DNA from: Parvibaculum sp041688015
Lineage (GTDB): Bacteria; Pseudomonadota; Alphaproteobacteria; Parvibaculales; Parvibaculaceae
NCBI GenBank assembly: GCA_041688015.1
Contig: JBDNIY010000012.1
Span: forward strand, 62,001 to 126,000
DNA length: 64,000 bases
Reading direction: 5' to 3'
Shown piece by piece: positions 58,889 through 64,000 of this stretch. The stretch's first letter is position 1. Every line of letters begins with the position of its first letter. The translations under genes were made by a program, and so were the position numbers. The notes below the pieces were generated by a model. That model saw only the letters and a list, made by a program, of their open reading frames with translations. It was not told the DNA's origin and searched no databases.

Positions 58889-60022
58889 ATGACCAATATC
58901 ACCACCAATATCACCACCGATCCTGCTTACGAGGCCGTAGCCCCTGACGACTTCCCGGCCATGATGGAAGTTGAGCGCTACAACAAGCGTTCCACGGCCT
59001 TCGACAAGATCATTTCAGCCACCCATGATCATTTCTGGGACCCGCTCGACACAAAATATATCGATTTCTCCACCCCCTTCGACATGGAGAACGAATATCT
59101 CATCGATCCGGCGCTGAACGGCGACCTCCAGACCGCCGTCGCCGATAAACTCGACGAAAAGCAGAAAATCAAACTCGTCAATCTCGACACCCAATGGGGC
59201 CTGTCGTCGATCCTGCATGGCGAAGCAGGTGCCTTGGCGCTGTCGGCTTCGCTCTGCCACATCCTGAAAGATCCGGGAGCGCAGGAATATGCCGCCAACC
59301 AGACGCGCGAAGAAGCCCGTCACGTCGCCGGTTTCTCGCGTTACATTCACGCCCGTTGGGGCAAGCCCGTCGCTGTCGGCCCCGCCCTTGGCAACACGCT
59401 GACCGAGCTTGTCAACACGCCGCTCGTCTGGAAGAAAATCGTCGGCATGCAGATGCTCGTTGAAGGCCTCGCCATGGGTGCCTTTGCGACCTTCTACAAG
59501 TCTGGCCGCGATCCGCTGATGGTCAAGCTCATGCAGCTTGTGATGACGGACGAAGCCTTCCACCACAAGTTCGGCAAGATCTGGGCCGACCGCACCATCC
59601 CCAATATCAATGCACAAGAGCGCGACGCGATCGAAGATTGGGCTTGGCAGATTTTTGAAGTGCTGCTTTATAACCTCGGCAGCCCCGAGCAGAAAAAGCA
59701 CATCTACGCCGCTGTCGGCCTCGATTGGCAGTGGGTGCAGGGTGCCTATATGGAAGCGTTGACGAACTCCAACATCCGCGAAGAAATGCAGGAATCAACC
59801 AACATTTTCCGTGTACTGATCAAGACCTTGCTCAAGGCCGGCATCATCACCAGCTGCACCTCGGGCAATTATGCCGCCTTCATCGACATGAAGGAACTTT
59901 ACCTCGAAGGCGATCGCATGGTCGGCGACGACATTGCCGAAGAAGGCATCAAATATCTTCTAAAGCTCAATGGTCAGGGCGACCGTGCTTACTCGCTCGA
60001 AAAAATGACGGCTGCCGAATAA
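58889..60022 (+). CDS. R2-like ferritin-fold diiron protein
   Basis: The 377-residue protein shows a full R2-like carboxylate-diiron ligand pattern: E112, E142-x-x-H145 (REEARH), E192 (VEGLAMG) and E222-x-x-H225 (TDEAFHH). Such proteins catalyse oxygenation or desaturation of acyl and other substrates. The downstream acyl-CoA synthetase and dehydrogenases suggest a fatty-acyl or hydrocarbon substrate, which is inference. ATG 58889 is chosen because GGAGGAG lies 3 to 8 bases upstream; a TTG at 58871 would add six residues. Confidence 0.85.
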   Translation: MTNITTNITTDPAYEAVAPDDFPAMMEVERYNKRSTAFDKIISATHDHFWDPLDTKYIDFSTPFDMENEYLIDPALNGDLQTAVADKLDEKQKIKLVNLDTQWGLSSILHGEAGALALSASLCHILKDPGAQEYAANQTREEARHVAGFSRYIHARWGKPVAVGPALGNTLTELVNTPLVWKKIVGMQMLVEGLAMGAFATFYKSGRDPLMVKLMQLVMTDEAFHHKFGKIWADRTIPNINAQERDAIEDWAWQIFEVLLYNLGSPEQKKHIYAAVGLDWQWVQGAYMEALTNSNIREEMQESTNIFRVLIKTLLKAGIITSCTSGNYAAFIDMKELYLEGDRMVGDDIAEEGIKYLLKLNGQGDRAYSLEKMTAAE

Positions 60023-60045
60023 CGGCAAAACCAACCCGTTCGATC

Positions 60046-60072
60046 AGGACGACCCCTCGGGGTCGTCCTTTT
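60046..60072 (+). terminator. Terminator after the diiron gene
   Basis: AGGACGACCC-CTCG-GGGTCGTCCT followed by TTTT, 23 bases after the stop. It should end the diiron transcript before the acyl-CoA synthetase gene. Confidence 0.88.
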
Positions 60073-60221
60073 CGTTGCGTCACCCAGACCTTGCTGACAA
60101 TAGGTTCAGCAATTTGCGTATGACAGGTGCGTGACGCGCCCGCATTTCTCTGTATCATACAGCCAAACAAAATCATGCCGCCAAAAAGAGCGGTTTTACT
60201 GACATTTAGGGAGACACTTTT

Positions 60222-61838
60222 ATGGCCTGGAACTTTGGCGATATTCTTGATGCTATTTCGCCCGTGCTCGATCAAGACGCACCTGCCCTGGTACATGGCA
60301 CCCGCAAGGTTACGTGGGGCCAGTTTACCAAGCGCAGCAACAATCTGGCGCGAGGGCTCATTGCGCGCGGTGCCAAGCCCGACGATAAGCTCGCCTTTTA
60401 CATGCGCAACCGGCCTGAATATGTCGAGCTGCTCGCTGCATGCTTCAAGGCGCGCCTTACTCACGTCAATGTGAACTATCGCTACAAGGCCGATGAGGTT
60501 TTCTACATCTTCGACAATTCCGATGCCCAGACCGTCGTCTATGGCTCGGAATTTCGCGACATCATCAGCGAAATCCGCCCACGTCTGACCAAGGTGAAAA
60601 TCTTCATCGAAGTGAACGATGGCGGCGAGATTGCAGACTTCGCCGAACGCTACGAGGACATCGCCAGCAAAGGCGATGGCACCAAGCTCGACATCAAGCG
60701 CTCGCCCAACGACATGCTCTTCATCTATACCGGTGGCACCACAGGTATGCCCAAGGGTGTAATGTGGCGTCACGACGATCTGCGCGAAACACAGCTTGCC
60801 GCGCTGCGCCGTCTAGGACCGGTGCCCGAAGACCTGTCTTCGCTCATCGAAGCCATCAAGCTCACAGGCAATGGCGGCCCGATCATCCCCGCTTGCCCGC
60901 TCATGCATGGCACGGGGCTGTTGACCGCTCTTGGCAACATCATGTCGGGCGGGTGCGTTGTCACGCTGGACAGCGTGTCGCTTGATCCCGACGAGCTGTG
61001 GCGTGCCGTCGATGCCAACAAGGTGCAGCAAGTCGCCATCGTCGGCGATGCCTTTGCCAAGCCCATGCTGCGTACCCTGCAGGACGCACCCAAAGGCACC
61101 TACGACCTTAGCTCCATCGTCACCATCATTTCTTCAGGTGTCATGTGGTCCACCGAAGTTAAGCGTGGCCTGCTCGAATATATGCCCAACGCCATTATGA
61201 CTGACAGCTTCGGCGCATCCGAAGCCGTTGGCCTCGGCTCCTCGCTGATGACCAAGGACGGCGAGATCGCCACCGCCAAATTCCAGATCGGCGAACGCTG
61301 CAAGGTGTTTGACGAAAACGACGAACCCGTCACCCCCGGCTCAGGCATCCCCGGCTTCATCGCGCTCGGTGCGCCGATCCCGGTTGGCTATTACAAAGAC
61401 CCGGAAAAAAGCGCCAAGACCTTCAAGACCGTGCGCGGCGAACGCTATTCGATCCCCGGCGACTGGTGCACCGTCGAGCCCGACGGCACGCTGACGCTTC
61501 TGGGTCGCGGCTCGGCCTGCATCAACACGGCGGGCGAAAAAGTCTATCCCGAAGAAATCGAAGAAGCTCTGAAGACGCATCCGTCAGTCGAGGACGCGCT
61601 CGTCGTCGGCATGCCGGATGAAAAATGGGGTCAGGCCGTCACCGGCGTCATCAAACTCAGCCCCGGTGCCACTTTCGATGAAGACGCGTTGCGCGCCCAT
61701 GTGCGTAGCAAGCTTGCGGGTTACAAAACCCCCAAGCGCATCCTCATCGGCACCACCGTTGCCTTCCGCGCTGCCAACGGCAAAGCGGATTACAAAACCG
61801 TCACCGCTTACGCCAAGGAAACTTTAGGCGTCGCGTAA
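60222..61838 (+). CDS. Acyl-CoA synthetase (AMP-forming)
   Basis: The 538-residue ligase has the AMP-binding motif IYTGGTTGMPKGVMW, TDSFGASEA, the hinge-proximal GDWCTVEPDGTLTLLGRGSACINTAGEKVYPEEIEEAL, and the C-terminal catalytic lysine region YKTPKRI. It activates a carboxylic acid to its CoA thioester; the chain length cannot be read. GGGAGA lies 10 bases upstream. Two acyl-CoA dehydrogenase genes follow on the same strand. Confidence 0.92.
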   Translation: MAWNFGDILDAISPVLDQDAPALVHGTRKVTWGQFTKRSNNLARGLIARGAKPDDKLAFYMRNRPEYVELLAACFKARLTHVNVNYRYKADEVFYIFDNSDAQTVVYGSEFRDIISEIRPRLTKVKIFIEVNDGGEIADFAERYEDIASKGDGTKLDIKRSPNDMLFIYTGGTTGMPKGVMWRHDDLRETQLAALRRLGPVPEDLSSLIEAIKLTGNGGPIIPACPLMHGTGLLTALGNIMSGGCVVTLDSVSLDPDELWRAVDANKVQQVAIVGDAFAKPMLRTLQDAPKGTYDLSSIVTIISSGVMWSTEVKRGLLEYMPNAIMTDSFGASEAVGLGSSLMTKDGEIATAKFQIGERCKVFDENDEPVTPGSGIPGFIALGAPIPVGYYKDPEKSAKTFKTVRGERYSIPGDWCTVEPDGTLTLLGRGSACINTAGEKVYPEEIEEALKTHPSVEDALVVGMPDEKWGQAVTGVIKLSPGATFDEDALRAHVRSKLAGYKTPKRILIGTTVAFRAANGKADYKTVTAYAKETLGVA

Positions 61839-61848
61839 TCAAGAAAGC

Positions 61849-61939
61849 CCCTCACCTTCCGCTCATCTCTAGAAAAAAGCCCTCTCCCCCTCCTTACTGC
61901 TCGCGCCTACGCGCAGGTGGGAGAGGGTTGGGTGAGGGT
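61849..61939. repeat. Palindromic repeat (family C)
   Basis: Outer arms CCCTCACC (61849-61856) and GGTGAGGG (61931-61938) and inner arms CCCTCTC (61880-61886) and GAGAGGG (61921-61927) enclose a hairpin with CGCGCCTACGCGC-like centre. The right end GGGTTGGGTGAGGGT matches the element at 51720-51754. It lies in a gap between the synthetase and dehydrogenase genes and may also act as a hairpin in mRNA. Confidence 0.75.
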
Positions 61940-62054
61940 CTTCTCTATCTTTCCCCCCCACACAAAAACTACCCCTTCACCATTGGCCTATTCCGCCATG
62001 GCTGCTAGTCTGCGCGACAAATAAATCGCTCATATTCCAGACGGGGAAACGCAA

Positions 62055-63245
62055 ATGGAGCCCATCGAGAAATTCCGCACCGACACGCGCGAATGGCTAG
62101 AGGCAAATTGCCCACCCTCCATGCGCACGCCCATGACCAACGAAGACGACACCGTCTGGGGTGGGCGCAAAGCGCAATGGACAAACCCTGAAGCTAAAGT
62201 CTGGCTGGATCGCATGGGGGCGCGCGGCTGGACCGCGCCGACATGGCCCAAAGCCTATGGCGGCGGCGGCCTGACGAAAGAAGAAAGCCAGGTTCTCGCG
62301 CAGGAAATGCGCCACATCAAAGCACGCTCACCGCTCTCAAGCTTCGGCCTCTGGATGCTTGGCCCTGCACTGCTGGAATATGCCACCGAGGAACAGAAAC
62401 AAAAATTCCTGCCCCCTATCGTGCGCGGTGAAATCCGCTGGTGTCAGGGCTATTCAGAACCGGGCGCTGGGTCTGATCTTGCTGGCCTCCAAACCAAAGC
62501 CGAAGACAAGGGCGACCATTATCTCGTCAACGGCCAGAAAATCTGGACGTCCTATGCCGACAAGGCCGACTGGATTTTCTGCCTTGTGCGCACCGACAGC
62601 ACCAAGAAACATGACGGCATTTCCTTCCTGCTGTTCGATATGGACGCAGGCGGCGTCGAAGCGCGCCCTATCTCCATGATTTCGGGTGCCTCGCCCTTTT
62701 GCGAAACTTTTTTCACCGATGTCAAAGTGCCGAAAGAAAATCTCGTCGGCGAATTGAACAAGGGCTGGACCATCGCCAAACGTCTGCTCCAGCATGAGCG
62801 CGACATGATTTCCGGCATGGGCCTCGGCTCAGGCGTCGGCTCCAGCGCCAGCCTCGAAAGTCTCGCTAAGGATTATTACGGCGAGAGCAATGGCAAGGTG
62901 GCCAGTGCGGCACTACGCGACCATATCGTGCAGCAAAAAATGGACGGTAAGGCCTTTGCGCTGACACTCCAGCGCACCGCCGAAGAAGCCAAGGCCAGTC
63001 AAGGCATGGGCGCGGCCTCCTCGATCTTCAAATATTACGGCACGGAACTGAACAAGCGCCGTTATGAACTGATGCTCGAAATTCTCGGCACGCAAGGGTT
63101 GGGCTGGGAAGGCGAAGGCTTCACCCCAAACGAAATCGGCATCACGCGGTCATGGCTGCGCTCCAAGGGCAACTCCATCGAAGGCGGCACGTCCGAAGTG
63201 CAGCTCAATGTCGTTGCCAAACGTGTGCTTGGCCTGCCCGATTAA
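62055..63245 (+). CDS. Acyl-CoA dehydrogenase
   Basis: The 396-residue flavoprotein has the FAD/substrate loop GYSEPGAGSDLAGLQTKA, TDVKVPKENLVGE and the C-terminal GGTSEVQLNVVAKRVLGLP typical of acyl-CoA dehydrogenases. It introduces a 2,3-double bond into acyl-CoA. It is paired with a second dehydrogenase gene 35 bases downstream, as in many actinobacterial and alphaproteobacterial pairs that form heterotetramers. Confidence 0.93.
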   Translation: MEPIEKFRTDTREWLEANCPPSMRTPMTNEDDTVWGGRKAQWTNPEAKVWLDRMGARGWTAPTWPKAYGGGGLTKEESQVLAQEMRHIKARSPLSSFGLWMLGPALLEYATEEQKQKFLPPIVRGEIRWCQGYSEPGAGSDLAGLQTKAEDKGDHYLVNGQKIWTSYADKADWIFCLVRTDSTKKHDGISFLLFDMDAGGVEARPISMISGASPFCETFFTDVKVPKENLVGELNKGWTIAKRLLQHERDMISGMGLGSGVGSSASLESLAKDYYGESNGKVASAALRDHIVQQKMDGKAFALTLQRTAEEAKASQGMGAASSIFKYYGTELNKRRYELMLEILGTQGLGWEGEGFTPNEIGITRSWLRSKGNSIEGGTSEVQLNVVAKRVLGLPD

Positions 63246-63280
63246 GTTTCTGTCTGATCAAGAAAAAGAGTTCAACGTAA

Positions 63281-64000
63281 ATGGCATTAGTCCTCACCGA
63301 AGAGCAGCAGCTCCTGCGCGACACCGCCACGCAATTTTTTCGCAACCGCGTCCCGCTGACCAACCTGCGCACCCTGCGCGACGGCAAAAGCGCTGACGGC
63401 TTTGATCGTGCTATCTGGAAAGAAATGGCCGACCTTGGCTTTGCTGGCATCCTCACATCAGAAAAATATGGTGGCTCAGATTTTGGCCCGGTCGGCCTCG
63501 GCCTTGTGCTGGAAAAATCTGGCCACACGCTGGCCGCCAGCCCCCTCATGTCAACGGTCGTGCTCTGTGGTTCTGCGGTGCAGCTTGCAGGCAATGCCAA
63601 ACAGCGTCAGGATATTCTCTCAACCATCGCCGCGGGCGACACTCTCATGGCACTGGCACTCGAAGAAGGCCCGCACCACAACCCCACCCGCATCGCCACC
63701 AAAGCGACGGCTTCTGGCGGCACATTCCATATTTCCGGCCAAAAGACATTCGTTCTCGACGGCCATGTCGCCGACCGTCTGATCGTCGCCGCGCGCACCT
63801 CGGGCAAGCCAGACGACAAATCAGGCATCACTCTCTTCCTCGTCAATGCAAAAGCCCGAGGCGTCGCCATCACCCGCACGCTCATGGTTGATAGCCGCAA
63901 TGCGGCCAACATCACCTTCAACAATGTGTCGGTCGAGGAGGACGCCGTGCTTGGTTCGGTTGATGGCGGTAGCGACGTGCTGGATCAAGTACTGGACATT
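63281..64000 (+). CDS. Acyl-CoA dehydrogenase, 5' part
   Basis: Frame open from ATG 63281 to the end of the window, giving the first 240 residues of a second acyl-CoA dehydrogenase: LTEEQQLLRDTATQFF at the start, KYGGSDFGPVGLGLVLEKSG and the FAD-domain region NNVSVEEDAVLG. The C-terminal half lies outside. It probably partners the preceding dehydrogenase. Confidence 0.9.
   Translation, partial: MALVLTEEQQLLRDTATQFFRNRVPLTNLRTLRDGKSADGFDRAIWKEMADLGFAGILTSEKYGGSDFGPVGLGLVLEKSGHTLAASPLMSTVVLCGSAVQLAGNAKQRQDILSTIAAGDTLMALALEEGPHHNPTRIATKATASGGTFHISGQKTFVLDGHVADRLIVAARTSGKPDDKSGITLFLVNAKARGVAITRTLMVDSRNAANITFNNVSVEEDAVLGSVDGGSDVLDQVLDI

Overview
The window is an ordinary-looking stretch of chromosome from a free-living, aerobic alphaproteobacterium. 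Pointers are the high-GC codon use, the uvrC-pgsA-moaD-moaE block, petP/petR-type regulators, a petABC cytochrome bc1 operon, UbiK, NDUFAF7/MidA-type and COQ9-like proteins, and palindromic intergenic repeats of the kind scattered through Hyphomicrobiales and related genomes. Species cannot be named from the sequence. I found no rRNA, tRNA, CRISPR array, phage gene, integrase or transposase. Genes are tightly packed, often with 4-base ATGA overlaps.

Layout. 0-4.3 kb: DNA repair (uvrC), phospholipid synthesis (pgsA), molybdopterin synthase (moaD, moaE) and an orphan Rieske protein. 4.3-7.8 kb: a copper-resistance operon (His-rich exported protein, CopA oxidase, CopB, cupredoxin) behind a CueR-type promoter. 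7.8-12.2 kb: ilvE, then petP-petR plus a histidine kinase, and a TetR/COQ9-like gene. 12.2-21.7 kb: housekeeping genes (proC, ybjN-like, ubiK, lgt, MidA-type methyltransferase, pgeF, prs, rplY, pth, ychF). 21.8-24.3 kb: dienelactone hydrolase and a peroxide module (ohrR, ohr, glutathione peroxidase) with matching OhrR operators. 24.3-27 kb: a membrane-anchored sulfatase and its formylglycine-generating enzyme. 27.2-29.8 kb: methylthioadenosine recycling (mtnP-apt-mtnA). 29.9-32.5 kb: petABC. 32.9-39.6 kb: trmL, hemF, small membrane and lipoprotein genes, cca, a Nudix hydrolase and a DUF1285 gene. 39.7-46.6 kb: a four-gene MoxR/DUF58/von Willebrand cluster. 46.7-49.4 kb: a Zur-controlled zinc importer beginning with an unannotated 49-residue membrane protein. 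49.4-58.7 kb: acetyltransferases, an SDR, an amidase, a Nudix hydrolase, a flagellin-like orphan, a methyltransferase, a receiver-HPt-receiver phosphorelay without a kinase, and an alpha/beta hydrolase. 58.8-64 kb: an R2-like diiron protein behind a perfect 22-bp palindrome, an acyl-CoA synthetase and two acyl-CoA dehydrogenases, the last running off the end.

The most promising leads are the kinase-less receiver-HPt-receiver set beside a truncated flagellin-like protein with a pentapeptide-repeat tail, the diiron/acyl-CoA cluster with its palindromic operator, the sulfatase plus FGE pair that both carry N-terminal membrane anchors, and the small membrane protein translationally coupled to znuC. 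All functional calls rest on reading motifs by eye; no database search was possible.
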